Source: Coprinopsis marcescibilis
Taxonomy: Eukaryota > Basidiomycota > Agaricomycetes > Agaricales > Psathyrellaceae
Length of the DNA: 31,350 nucleotides
Direction of reading: 5' to 3'
Assembly (NCBI GenBank): GCA_004369085.1
Contig: ML210421.1
Location: forward strand, 1 to 31,350
Part shown: piece after piece, positions 19,514 through 29,957 of the stretch
How positions within the stretch are numbered: the stretch's first letter is position 1
How the letters are laid out: each line of letters opens with the position of its first letter
Translations under genes and position numbers: made by a program
Notes under the pieces: generated by a model
What the model was told of the DNA's origin: nothing
The model's input: the letters and a program-made list of their open reading frames with translations, nothing else
Database searches by the model: none

Positions 19514-21145
19514 ATGTGGGGAGATGCCGAACGCCAACGACTAGATTCGCGAATCTCTGTCCTTCAAGAAGAGATTCGCCAGCTGAACGAACAAAGAAAC
19601 GAATATTCGGTCACGTCCTGCCTACCTCAAGAGCTCCTAACGACAATTTTCATCCTTTGTAGCGGACATGATACGGCTGCATTCACCACGCGCCCACCTA
19701 TCGTCCATATCACACACGTTTCGCGTTTCTGGAGAGAAACCGCGCTCGGGTGCCCTCAGATATGGGCGTCAGTCACCGTTCCATCGCCCTGGAATGAGGC
19801 AATGCTTAATAGATCCCAGCAACTCCCCATCTCCCTCGAGCTGTGCGAGCCCTCCCCAGGGTATGTGGACGACCTTATCCGCCAAGTCTTGGCCGAAGAA
19901 CCTTACCGACTCCGCACTCTCAAGATTGTCGGCACACCCAAGCACATCTCTCAGCGACTCGACGACCTGGCTCCTTCAGCTCCGCTACTACAAACCTTGA
20001 TTGTCCGCAACACGAGCAGCCAGGCTATTGACTTGCCGGCTGGGTTTCTCAGTAACGGGTTCCCGTTGCTCAGAGAGGTCGAGCTCGAAGGATGTAAAGG
20101 GATTTGGACATTAACAAACATGAAAGGGTTGACTCACCTCAAGATTTCGACCTACCTTTCCAACGCGCCTGGTCCCACTCCAGCACAGTTTCTCCAAATA
20201 CTGTACGAAATGCCAGCGCTGGTGGCTCTCGACCTTAAGATCGATATTCCGGAGCTCCCATGGACGACATTCACCCCGCTCCCAATTCGACTGCCACACC
20301 TCGAGAAACTTGACCTAACCGCACCTGTGGCAGCTTGTGGCAGGGTGCTGCGATGCTTGGCACTTCCGCCGTCCGTCACCATCCGCTTATCGTGGATGTA
20401 CACGGACCTAAACTCACAGCTGCCGCTTCACGATCTAAACCTGTTTAAGGAGGGCCTCGTTTCCGCGTGGCTGTCTGACCCCTTATCAAACTCCCAGACC
20501 CTCACCATCCAATCCCTCCAGCTCGGCGCCTCAGCCCGCTCCCGTCATGTGACTCGAGTATGGCTTGACGACGTGGACTTTGGCGGCCCAGATACCTTAA
20601 GCCCACCGCCATTCACCCTAACCCTTATCAACTGTTCTGAATGGCCTCCTCGACTCTTTCAGCACGTTTCAGAGAGCATTGTGTCTGTTATTCCGCTTGA
20701 CGACCTTTCCTCGCTTTCCCTGGTGTCTAAATCTAAAGAGTTTGAAAGCCTTCGCGTGCTCTGTGGCCTCCATTCTCTCAAATCCATTACTCTGCGAGGC
20801 AACAGCGCTGCCCAAAGGTTTCTTGTAACACCCCGCTCCATGCCTCCCAGCTTGGGACTCCCCACTTTCCCCCACCTCGAGTTGATCCACGTTATCGAAG
20901 TCGAATTCGGTACAGGATACAAGCAAGTGAACAGCGGCGAACTGGTGCAATTGCTTGAGGCTCGCAAGTTGCAAGGGAGGGAGATTAAGCGCTTGAAGAT
21001 CCGGTCTTGCATCAATTTTGGCCTGTGTGATGTTGGGCTCCTGGAGAATACTTGTGCGGACGTCGAATGGGATGGACACTGGGAGAAAGTCTGTACGCCA
21101 GATAGTTCCGACTTTGGGGAGGATTCAATACTATATGGGCTATAA
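19514..21145 (+). CDS. F-box-like protein with leucine-rich C-terminus
   Basis: A 543-residue single-exon protein. An N-terminal heptad-like segment (about 9-30, RLDSRISVLQEEIRQLNEQR) leads into an F-box core LPQELLTTIF at about 37-46. The downstream block VSRFWRETALGCPQIWASV (69-87) is typical of the F-box-like families greatly expanded in mushroom-forming fungi. The rest has irregular leucine-rich segments (HLEKLDLT, HLKISTYLS, LHSLKSITL). Such proteins are thought to bring substrates to SCF ubiquitin ligases through Skp1; the target cannot be inferred. The gene has no introns, in contrast to all its neighbours, and is inserted on the opposite strand between the two SDR paralogues. Start: first ATG, immediately before the heptad segment. 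Confidence 0.9.
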   Translation: MWGDAERQRLDSRISVLQEEIRQLNEQRNEYSVTSCLPQELLTTIFILCSGHDTAAFTTRPPIVHITHVSRFWRETALGCPQIWASVTVPSPWNEAMLNRSQQLPISLELCEPSPGYVDDLIRQVLAEEPYRLRTLKIVGTPKHISQRLDDLAPSAPLLQTLIVRNTSSQAIDLPAGFLSNGFPLLREVELEGCKGIWTLTNMKGLTHLKISTYLSNAPGPTPAQFLQILYEMPALVALDLKIDIPELPWTTFTPLPIRLPHLEKLDLTAPVAACGRVLRCLALPPSVTIRLSWMYTDLNSQLPLHDLNLFKEGLVSAWLSDPLSNSQTLTIQSLQLGASARSRHVTRVWLDDVDFGGPDTLSPPPFTLTLINCSEWPPRLFQHVSESIVSVIPLDDLSSLSLVSKSKEFESLRVLCGLHSLKSITLRGNSAAQRFLVTPRSMPPSLGLPTFPHLELIHVIEVEFGTGYKQVNSGELVQLLEARKLQGREIKRLKIRSCINFGLCDVGLLENTCADVEWDGHWEKVCTPDSSDFGEDSILYGL

Positions 21146-21367
21146 TTATTGAAAGATGTACATAAAGTATGGAATATCCTTGGCCAGTTCTCTGACGCCA
21201 TGCAGCGTTCTGGAGTGTATATCATTTCCTATCTCCAAAATTTAGTTTGTAATTTACGTTATCTCTTAAAAACTAGCATTACATATGTACTATACGCGGA
21301 TAATCATTATGAAACAGTGAACTGATGGGAAAGATATCAATAACTTCGAAGACGAGATTGTCGAATG

Positions 21368-22242
21368 TTAACTCACATGGACACAATCGTTTGGCGATCC
21401 GTGCTGGTGAGTTGAGACAACCACAGGCTGATGGTTTGCAGCGGTGTTAAGGGAGCAAATACGATGGGCACCAGCGGCCAAACCACCTGTGACCGCAACA
21501 CTTAGGACACCACTGGTAGCTACGCCGTGGAGACCCTAATATACCGTTAGCATTCATAAGATCTGCAGTTGCGAAAAAGACTAACCGCAAAGTACACGTA
21601 GTACCTAGGGTCGAGAGCCGTCGTCGATGTCAAGCTTGTCAGTTTCTCAATGACGACGTGAGAGTGACCAATGATTTGACCAGCCGAGTTGAGTTGCTGG
21701 GGGGCAGCCAGGTAGCTATTCTGAGCGTTCACTGCGCTGCCAGTAACGAGGTTGCGAACGGCTAGCTGGACGGTAAAGGTCGTGCCGGCCGCGATGGTGG
21801 CGCCATTAGTTGGGTACACGAACTTGGCCGAGGGCATGTTGGTGGCACCAGGGAGAAGACCAACGGGCGCTTGGTTGCATGAACCAGCGGTGACTTGTTT
21901 CCCATTGGTCATAGCAAGGGTTGAAGTGAGACAGAAGTTTATGAAGTTGTTGGTGGACGTGAGAGAGGCAACCTGTCCTGAGGAATAGGTGGGTCAGCAT
22001 TCAGGATAAATTTCTTTCGTGGAAATAGAAAGAAGTCTACCTGTGGCTGGGGAGCCGTTCGAGGCAAATCCTGGGGCAATAACACCCGAGTCCAGAGCTA
22101 TCAAGAGGTGTAGTGTTAACATATGGACTTTGGAAAACCATCAGTTGAGCGCACCCATAGAAGTCTGAGCGCATTGAGCCATGGCTGGGGAAATCAAGGG
22201 AAGCAAGGCGACAAAGGCGCAGAGGGTCGAGGCGAACTTCAT
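21368..22242 (-). CDS. small secreted protein of a conserved basidiomycete family
   Basis: Exons 22242-22155, 22097-22041, 21977-21586, 21535-21368, giving 234 residues. The N-terminus MKFASTLCAFVALLPLISP is a clear signal peptide with likely cleavage after AMA, before QCAQ. The mature part carries motifs I recognise from an uncharacterised family common in agaricomycetes: TNGKQVTAGSCN, NMPSAKFVYPTNG, APQQLNSAGQIIGHSHVVIE and the C-terminal CSLNTAANHQP / HQHGSPNDCV. No enzymatic domain is evident. The His-rich conserved blocks (GHSHVV, ANHQP, THQHG) could bind a metal, but that is only a suggestion. A TATA box lies 78 bp upstream. The final TAA follows GTGAGT and could be inside a further intron, though the ending fits the family. 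Likely an extracellular or cell-wall protein. Confidence 0.88.
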
Positions 22243-24149
22243 CTTGAATCAGCAAACGTGAGAGGGTGGGCGCAAAGGATGGTGTCCTGGAATATCTTGA
22301 CAGGTCTTGTGGCTTATATACTGTGGATACCATATGTGCTACGGACTCGGATCGACAGAGATCGACGACCAACAATCGTTCGATCCCCTTCAGTATCCTA
22401 CCGCGCGGCCCGTATGCTTTCACATGAGGCCTGAAATGGGTAAGCTCACTCGCATCAGCGTTTCAGCAGGCTTTAGCTCAGCATGGTTCATTGACTCTTT
22501 ATAGACGCCGGTGATGCACAGCCAAGTTTATACACGGAAACAAGGCACGAACAACCCCTGCTCGTTGGAAGGTGATTTTTGGATGGAATGTAGTAGCCTT
22601 CGAAACAGCTTACATAGGGACAGCTCAGTTTGAACACAGCGCCACTGGGCTGAAGATTAAAGTTGTACAAGGCTAGAATAGACATTCGACTCTGAGCGCT
22701 TAGCGCACAACGGAACCTTTTGCAAAGAGAAAAAATAATCGCTGGTCGGATGATCCACCGTGACGCCGGACGGTCACATCCTTGGCGCTTCGAAAAAATG
22801 ATGGTACCGTGCACCGGTACATTTGCAAGAGAATACTTGTGGGATTTGACTCCCGAGTCAACTCCTGTAGGTGTGCCGCTTCGGCGAGTACTCAAGTTGG
22901 AACACCTTGAGATGCAGCCCGTATGTACATATAGCAATATATAGGCAGTGCAGAAGTTCATACTGAGTTAATTGTCTGACTCTGGCTGAAATGCTTCCCG
23001 CGAGGATCAAGGATTTGCGTTTCAGCGGCCTCAAGTCGGTTTCATGCGGTGTCCGGCGCGTCGAGCTTTAACGCCTTTAATGTCCCCGGCGTTTCACGGT
23101 TTCTCTACAGAAAAAAAAACCAAAGGTACATACCCCCTCATACCACTGCGAGCCACTGATTCGAGGTACAGATGTGCTTAGGTCCCCCAGATTGTCTCAC
23201 CCTGTCACTGTTGCTGTCGCTGACGGACGCCGATGGGAGTCAAATATCAATGAGCGTCATGCGCCTGAGCTTCCATGCAGCAAAAACATCTGTTATTATC
23301 ACTGCGTACTCGTCAGTGGAGAGCCTTCAAGTCAGAGCCCTATTCGAAGCTACGGATTCAGTCCTAGTGCCATCCGTGAAGCAACGTGCTAGTGAACACA
23401 GGATGATTGACGTAATTCCAATAATGCAGATACCGATATAGCGTAAAGCTAGCGCTGGAGAGTTCCGAATCGTCCTTAGTATGTATGTGTACGATTGAAG
23501 CGCGGCGTCCGTTTTGGAAACACCAAAAGATACACCGAGCCTACATCGCAGACTACCGGAACGGTCCGCATGGCGCTGCAGTGTATTGAAAGGTCTGGGC
23601 ACTTAGTACACATTATCGATTTCTAAAATGTATGCCCCAACACTATATATAGCATAGTCTCAAGGCAGATTAAAAATGCATACCTCTCAGAGACCCGCTG
23701 GGGACTAGTATTATGTACGCACTTGAACTGTGCATGGTCCTGGGAGGAGGCACAGCTGAACGACCACCTCCTGAGATAGTGCTGTCTAGAAGAGGCTAGA
23801 AGCTCACATAATCGTCGACCAGAGCGATGCTCGCCTGTATCAAGGCCAGTAAAAGCTCCGCGCTGGAGGAGCAACCTCCAACATTATTATCATACTAAGC
23901 GAGCCAGTATGCTACTAAGGAATCGTTAATCTCAAATGAGCAGGCAGTACGTACATTTAGCTAGATCATCTCATACACGTTGAATAAATCCCTAAATCCA
24001 GCCACTCCTCAACTAAGGGCATCTGATGCTTTGCAGGAATACAAGTAAGGAAAGAGCATATCATTTCTCCCAGCACAGTATGCCCATTACCGTCGCTGTT
24101 GACCGTCTGCGAGCCTAGGACAAAGTAGACTATAAAAGTTGTATAGTGT
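22243..24149. other. long intergenic region
   Basis: About 1.9 kb between the secreted-protein gene and the 3' end of SDR paralogue 2. I find no ORF resembling a protein family, no terminal repeats and no clear transposon remnant. It may be decayed sequence from whatever event separated the two SDR paralogues. Confidence 0.45.
22313..22320 (-). promoter_or_regulatory. TATA box of the secreted-protein gene
   Basis: TATATAAG on the minus strand, 78 bp upstream of the ATG at 22242. Confidence 0.65.
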
Positions 24150-25437
24150 TCACTGGACAAAATCGGTCATAAACGAAACATCCTTCCACTCCTCTAACAA
24201 TTCCAGATTCTTTGAAGCGACACTGACTCCGACATTGTAAGCGTCAGACCCTAAGCAAACACCGAGGGGGAATGCTTTGTCCTTTGCAACTCCAGTTCCG
24301 TGTACAATATCCGCAATGACTTTAACGCCCTTGACAGGGTCCCCAGGCTGATTACCGTTTTTCGCTGTGGTTCAGAGTGTGTTATTGGCGCCCACGCTTG
24401 TGAAGTGCGTAGAAATAAATACCTTGCACTAAAGCCTCCTTGGAATCGACTAAACTCTTGTAGTCGTCGATCCGGTAGGTAGCAGGAACTCGCCGACCCT
24501 CTTGCAAGACCTCAGTTCTGAAGTACCCAAAGTCGATGCAAACGCTGCGTAGCCCCAAAGGAGCAATCTCTTCGTGCAGGCAATATGAAATCCCTGGCGG
24601 GGCCATGTTGTCATGTACTGAGGATCATTTTGATAGAGGGGGCATACCTCTCAGAGCCCATTTGGTCGAACCATATAATCCGATATACGGAAGAGCGCTA
24701 GATGAGGAGTCAGTGATAAGGCTAATGCCGATATTGCCATGTAGAACAATGAATCCATACTTACGTCCAACCCGCCAAAGATCCAATCCAAACAATGGTT
24801 CCGCTTCTTCGCTCTCGCATGTAGGGTAGAAAGGCTCTAGTAATGTTCAAAGCCCCAAAGACATTTGTCCTATATGATGACGCTGTGTTAGAACAAGCAT
24901 ATAGGGGATAAGAGCTTCCGAATTCCGTACTGGAATTGATCCTCAGTTTCTTCAGGCCTGCAGGTCGTTCAAGCCCGTTAGCCGTAGTCCCAGTAAATCG
25001 CGGTACAACTAGCACAATCTCACGTATTTTCTTCGATGGCTCCAAAAAGTGGGTATCCTGTCGCTCAACGTTATCACAGTTCTAAACTTGTTCACAGCGC
25101 ACATACCTGCATTGTTCACTACGACGTCGACTCTGCCATAGATTTTGACGGCTTCTGCCGCAATCTGTCTCAGCTCTTCAAGTGGTGCTTGAACGTCTAG
25201 TGCGAGAACAGCCGCGCCTCGCTCCCTTAAGTTCTCAAGATTCGCAAGGGATCGTGGCCTGGTCGTAGCAATTACTTTGTCGCCTCTCGCCAGAGTTTCC
25301 AGAGACAATTGACGTCCCAGGCCAGAACTATGAAGAACGTTAGAATATTTTATTTGTTCCTGTAGCCAGGGCCCAGATTTGAGCCAGACTTACGATGTCC
25401 CAGTAATCAGCCATACAAGTTCGGATGTAGTAGCCAT
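24150..25437 (-). CDS. short-chain dehydrogenase/reductase, paralogue 2
   Basis: 288-residue SDR, paralogue of the gene at 17605-18878. Exons: 25437-25394, 25327-25107, 25057-25024, 24957-24931, 24869-24765, 24697-24648, 24593-24423, 24364-24150. The first seven are 44, 221, 34, 27, 105, 50 and 171 nt, exactly as in paralogue 1; only the last differs (215 versus 209). The cofactor motif TGTSSGLG is again split by intron 1; NNAG is present. The catalytic residues are Ser139 (VWIGS), Tyr152 and Lys156 (YGSTK). Proteins differ at many positions and introns share little sequence, so the duplication is old and both copies have stayed under selection. The substrate loop after YxxxK and the C-terminus (ending SFMTDFVQ versus AYSTDF) are the most changed parts, suggesting different substrates. 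TATA box 81 bp upstream of the ATG. Confidence 0.92.
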
Positions 25438-26177
25438 GCTCAAATGTTGACAGTGGATAGAAAAGAGGTTAAGGGAGGGGGTTGGGTTGAAGATTGTCCT
25501 GCAAACAGTCTTCTTATAGCTACCCTCAACTAAATCTAGCCCAAATAAAAGTCTTAATGTGCTTCAAGTCATCAGAATTTTGAATGACAGACTTACTCAT
25601 CCACCGAACTATCAAAGCTAGTCTATGCACCGTCCATTACATGCTAATAGTACTTCAGCCTTTCTGCAATAAAAGAGTTAGCCTATATCTTCAAGATAAA
25701 GCCTTTCGGAACAATGCGCACCCTATTTTCGACAAAATATTGCCTCGCCACAGGTAAAGTTTAGGCGAGAACAGTCCAAACGCAGTAGCTCATATATTTT
25801 AAATCACACAAGTATTCAACTTGGTGTTGTACGACTCGGAGCGCGACTCCCTGGCTGCAGGCTTTGCCAGTTTTGCTGCACCACGGCCATGGAGCTATTA
25901 AATCGTTCATTACATGATATTTCTGTTTGATGCGATAAGAAAGGAGAGAGATTCACAACTGAAGAGAAGATAGTACTGATCAGAGCGCAGGACTTGGAGG
26001 CCAAAGGTGCCGGAGGCGACGGGTGAGCATGACACATAACGTCACGGGATGTGGCCGACTCGGGTGGCGACTTCGGGAAATGCACAAAATATAATTATAG
26101 GCTCAAATAATGATATGGTGGTCACATACGGTTACGCGATAAGCCTGCTAGTAGTACCAAGTGGCTACATATGTAGT
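25438..26177. other. intergenic region between SDR 2 and the lysozyme gene
   Basis: About 740 bp: the SDR promoter at the left, the lysozyme 3' flank at the right. I see no supported gene. Confidence 0.45.
25510..25518 (-). promoter_or_regulatory. TATA box of SDR paralogue 2
   Basis: TATAAGAAG on the minus strand, 81 bp before the ATG. Its position matches paralogue 1 although the surrounding leader is not alignable by eye. Confidence 0.55.
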
Positions 26178-27035
26178 TCAGCATGGATGAGCAATAACGC
26201 TCGACGCAGTCCTGAACAAGGTCACTTCCCTCGCCCTCCTGGTAACCAACCCTGGAAGAACCTCTCCACCAGCCTTATTCCACTTGGGCAACTCCTTTGC
26301 AGCGACAGTATTCGGAGCCTCTCCCGCATTCAGCCTCCTGATCAGCGTCGACGACTGCGCATTTCCACACCCGACATTGAATGCCCAAGACACCAACGCT
26401 CCGAATTGGTTATCGTTCAGACGAACGGAATCGTTGATGTCCCTGGCAATGCAGCTTTGGAAGGTGCGAAGGTCAGAGATTAGGAGGGAGGAGGCGGTAG
26501 CAGTGGTAAGCGGGAAGGGATATGGAACTTCTGCACAGCCGGTTGTTTGGCAAAGATGGCCATAGCCAACGGTGGGTAGACCGATGGGGTCTGGAGCGGG
26601 ACGTGGTACGAATCCTTCGGAAAGCTTGATGAGGTCGAGGGTTGCTGCGTTGACTGCCGGATTACATGCACTTGAGCCGGGCAAGCAACAGGTGAAGCCA
26701 GCAGGTCCCGGGCATAATCCTATATATCAATCCTTGTCAGACACAGTGGACATGTGAGACTGTAAAGTATCTCACCAGAAACAGTGTTTCCGCTTGCACA
26801 GGTGTTACTGAAGCGGCAAATACCATTCGTGCTGCATGTCTTCGAGCAGCATTGGACATTGGAAGGGTCATTGGGGCAGAAACCAGGGCGAGAGGTTCCG
26901 CCCGCCAGACGAACAGCTTGCCGTTGTTAAGCAAACGCCTGGAGTTCCATTAGCATTGCAAGAGTCATTGATGGCTGCTTGAATGGTCGCAGCAGAAGCG
27001 AGGGCGAGGAGTGTAGAGAAGAGGGTTGGCTTCAT
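26178..27035 (-). CDS. secreted GH24 lysozyme with cysteine-rich N-terminus; one-base frameshift
   Basis: Muramidase-type glycoside hydrolase family 24, predicted to cleave bacterial peptidoglycan outside the cell. Exons 27035-26776 and 26719-26178, about 266 residues once a frameshift is allowed for. Signal peptide MKPTLFSTLLALASAATIQA. Two cysteine-rich modules follow (CNANGTPGVC, FCPNDPSNVQCC, then CRFSNTC, LCPGPAGFTCC), as in fungal GH24 proteins. The catalytic part starts KLSEGF (the acid Glu), then DPIGLPTVGYGH (the Asp/Thr region), AFNVGCG and LPGLVTRRAREV, ending AHPC. In exon 1 the reading frame breaks at about 26896-26902: GGCGGGCGG has one G too many for SSGGGTSRPGF, so the frame from the ATG ends at a TGA after about 55 codons. 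Exon phases fit only if the extra base is removed. Either a sequencing error or a broken gene. GH24 is best known from phages, so an old bacterial or viral origin is likely for the family. Confidence 0.85.
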
Positions 27036-27648
27036 AGTACAAAGTGGCGAAAATGGGGAGATGCGCACTGGAGGTTACAAGGGATTCTTCATGGTTTATA
27101 AAGCCCGTCTGGTGGTAAGCGGGACCACTGCCAACAGGGCAAGCATGGGAGCAACAGTGATAACCTTCCGACGTCTTGACCCTTGTCTCTTGCCAGCCGC
27201 ATGAACATGTCGAACACGAATAAGGCCCAGCCGTGAAGGAGCAAAAGAAGCAAAAGGCGCCAGAGCGGGATTGTCAGAAGCGCAGGCTCACGGGGCTTCC
27301 TGGAACCAAAAAAGGACGTCGCGCTCCACGAGAACATAGCCCATTGACCTGCCGAGTTTCTGGTGAGGGGTGGTGTGTGTGTCGGATCTTTGGGAAGTCT
27401 CTTCGAGTCGGGGTTCCATAGATGATTGGCATTTTCAATTCCAAAATCAGATTTCTAGGTGCTTCGAAGCCCCTGATAATCTTATTACCACAGCTCTGAT
27501 TATAGATTGGTGTCAGAAGTACCGTGAATTCTGGGCTGGACGCATCGAGAATGGGAGCCAGGTGGGCATAAACCGGGTGGATCACAAAGTCTGGAATTAG
27601 AGCTGAAATGACATACTGGTAATCATACAAACAGGATAGAAGGAAGTT
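27036..27648. other. intergenic region between lysozyme and ETHE1-like genes
   Basis: About 610 bp with the lysozyme promoter at the left. A 118-codon minus-strand ORF (27274-27630) has no recognisable motif or splice partners, so I do not call it. Confidence 0.45.
27093..27100 (-). promoter_or_regulatory. TATA box of the lysozyme gene
   Basis: TATAAACC on the minus strand, about 65 bp upstream of the ATG at 27035. An in-frame upstream ATG at 27068 exists, but the 27035 start gives the cleaner signal peptide and a usable leader. Confidence 0.5.
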
Positions 27649-28861
27649 TCAAAGGCCTTCAGGAACTTTAAGCGGTATCTTGAACATTCTACGCCCAGAT
27701 TCGTCGGGTTGAGGAAGTCGACCAGCACAAATGTTGACTTGCAGAGCGGGATGGAGAAGTCGCGGTGCGCCGAGAGTTCGATCGCGTTGAGCTCTCCACC
27801 GAATGAATGCGTCCTTGTCCTTTTCCTGTGCGTCGGGGGCCGACTGTTCGGGTCCTCTGCGAGCCCTCAAGTGGACGTTCTTCCTCCGCTGCTCTGAAAC
27901 GAGTGACCAGCAGCGCTGGCCTGGCTTTTCTCCCTCGGGTGGATAATCATGTCCAGCAAAGACCTGAACATCAGGATCCAGAGAGAGGACTCGCTGTACC
28001 GATTGATAAAGATCCGTCGGTGAGCCACCTGGGAAATCTGCTCGAGCAGACCCAACGTCAGGCTAAAAAAAAAGCATCAGCAAAGTAGAACAGTAGCAGA
28101 TTTTGTAGACATACGTAGAACAGGGTGTCACCCACAAACAAGGCGTTCCCACACCGATAGCCTACATGGTCTGGTGTATGGCCAGGCAGGTGCATCACAT
28201 GGCACTCCAAGTTCCCAATCCTAAACGTCTCATCGTCTTCCCACAACTTGTCAAAAGTTCCTTCGAAGCTCTCCTTCGGCACTCCGTAAACCTTTGCAAA
28301 AGTCTTCTGGACCCCAGTGATTCGTTTGCCGATTGCAACCGGAACGGACCCGCCCAGACGAGACTTGAGGTACTGAGCGGCGGTAAGATGGTCGGCATGG
28401 GCGTGGGTCTCGAGGATCATAATGACCTCAAGTCCTTTCTGTTTTATAAAGGCCAGAAGACTGTCTGCGGTCTTTGTAGAGATTTCGCCAGACGCAGGCG
28501 AGAAGTCGAGGACAGAGTCAATGATGACGGCCTTCTTCGTGGTTGGGTCGCTGACGACGTACTGCCAGGTTGATGTCGCTGGCTCGAAGAACGAGTCGAT
28601 CGCAGGTTCTCCGGATTGTTGAGGAAGAGAACCGCAAGTGGGGGCGTAGGCGTTGGACGTTGCTTCAGTTGAATAGAGGCGAATGGGTGGCAATGGGGGT
28701 GGATGTGAGGAAGCATCGACTATAGCACTTTGGTTATATTTGCCTGTCGCTCGAAGTCCTTGCGAAATGACTGGGGAAACTGGTCGGGAAGCTGGTGGGT
28801 TAGCGAGGATTCGCTGACCACACCGCTTCACGACGCTGGAAGCTGCTGCTTTCAAGTTCAT
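27649..28861 (-). CDS. ETHE1-like metallo-beta-lactamase fold persulfide dioxygenase
   Basis: 386 residues in exons 28861-28115 and 28062-27649 (52-nt intron with a long T-rich acceptor tract). The N-terminus is rich in Arg, Ala and Ser with no acidic residues in the first 40 or so, fitting a mitochondrial presequence. Metal ligands are in place: THAHADH (His153, His155, Asp157, His158), HLPGHTPDH (His228), VGDTLF (Asp245) and VFAGHDY (His287). SARADFPGGS corresponds to the conserved ARxDFxxG segment of this class, and QVNICAGRLPQP matches the C-terminal tail. Family members oxidise glutathione persulfide to sulfite and GSH with one Fe(II), a step of mitochondrial hydrogen sulfide detoxification. 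A hydrolase of the same fold with different substrate (glyoxalase II) is less likely given the tail and the DFPGG segment. A stretch at about 315-335 (RARRGPEQSAPDAQ) is less conserved than its surroundings. Confidence 0.92.
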
Positions 28862-29430
28862 GACAAGAGTTCTGGACCTTGGGTGGGATGTAAGTCGAAA
28901 GGTTTTAACGGGGATTCAGAAAGGACATACCGTTAGTTTTTATAGCTCTCCTTCAGCACGATAATGTATTATTAATCGATTCAGCTTGGTAGAGCGGTCA
29001 CGCAGGCTTGTCCGCCCTGCACGTGCCTGCGGTCTAGAGCTTGGACGCTGAGCCCAGGACTTGATAGCACATCGTATTCGGATTACGACTACAGCCGTTT
29101 TAAGTGCTCAGACTTAAATGCAACGTCGATGGAGTTCGAAAAGGTACGAGGAAGAGCAGAAGATCCAAGTTGATGTTTCCTGTCATTCTTGAAAGAGTTG
29201 TTGAGCACGCCATTGATTGGGCTTACCTCACCGCCACATGCCACTGGTCGGACTCTGACTTTTGTTCGTCTGAGCCTCTTCAAGTTGCTGCGTCTTTGGG
29301 TAGCTAGGCAAACGAGCATCGATCACTTGCCAGTGGCCACCATCAAGTTTCGTTTGTCCATTTTATTCGCTCTGAAATCAAATAACGAGTGCAACTGATC
29401 TGACACCCTGGACAAAACCTTTTTTGTTCG

Positions 29431-29438
29431 TGACGTCA
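29431..29438. promoter_or_regulatory. CRE-type palindrome TGACGTCA
   Basis: A perfect 8-bp cAMP-response element, the consensus for CREB/ATF bZIP factors (Atf1, Sko1 in fungi). It is about 520 bp upstream of the 29958 ATG and 570 bp from the ETHE1-like ATG, in the shared promoter. Chance occurrence is possible. Confidence 0.4.
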
Positions 29439-29859
29439 TGTACCCCTATGTAATCCCAAACATGCCAAAACATAAACTGCCCGGAAAAATGCATGGGAGA
29501 ACCAGAAGGTGACAGCAAGGTATATTTGGAAGGTACTCGTAAGTCTTCTACCATTTGAATCTGATTTTTGAAGGGCTCAGGTGCAGAACGAGACTGGTGG
29601 CCCTCAGTTTGGCGCTGAAAATTGTCTTGGAAACGTACGGAATGTGGCATGCTCCGTCGGGACAGATTATCCTTGGAAGCAAATTTGCGTTCTGATTGGA
29701 CAACCACAATCCGATCAATTTCCATCGTTAAATTCCCTCTGGACAGGCTCGGTATTGGTCTTAAATCTCTCCCTGTCATTCGGCTGGCCTTGCGCCCGTT
29801 GTGCAGGCCACCGCAATTTTGTTGTGTGTGTACCCGGCGCGCTCCTGCCTTCGACATAG

Positions 29860-29918
29860 GTACGTATGCATATCTCTTGGGCTGGACATTCTCTTGATTA
29901 AAACCCGTTTTTTTCTAG
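29860..29918 (+). other. putative 5'-UTR intron
   Basis: ATAG|GTACGT donor and a T-rich acceptor ttttttctag 59 nt later, ending 39 bp before the ATG at 29958. Size and consensus match coding introns of the window. A second acceptor, gcgacag at about 29930, is also possible. Confidence 0.55.
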
Positions 29919-29957
29919 TGTTTGCGACAGAGTCAGGCCTTCAGCGTAGTGGAGAAA

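Larger units (their letters stand above)
28862..29957. other. divergent promoter region and leader of the gene at 29958
   Basis: About 1.1 kb between genes pointing away from each other. It contains a palindromic CRE (29431-29438) and a likely 5'-leader intron (29860-29918). A 159-codon minus-strand ORF (29378-29857) shows no family features and lies across this leader, so it is not called. Confidence 0.5.

Noticed and set aside
22243..24149. A transposon remnant between the SDR paralogues
   Set aside because: No terminal repeats, target-site duplication or transposase-like frame could be seen by eye.
27274..27630. 118-codon minus-strand ORF as a gene
   Set aside because: No recognisable motif, and it lies in the spacer between two well-defined genes.
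29378..29857. 159-codon minus-strand ORF
   Set aside because: It overlaps the promoter and leader of the conserved gene at 29958 and shows no domain or splice partners.
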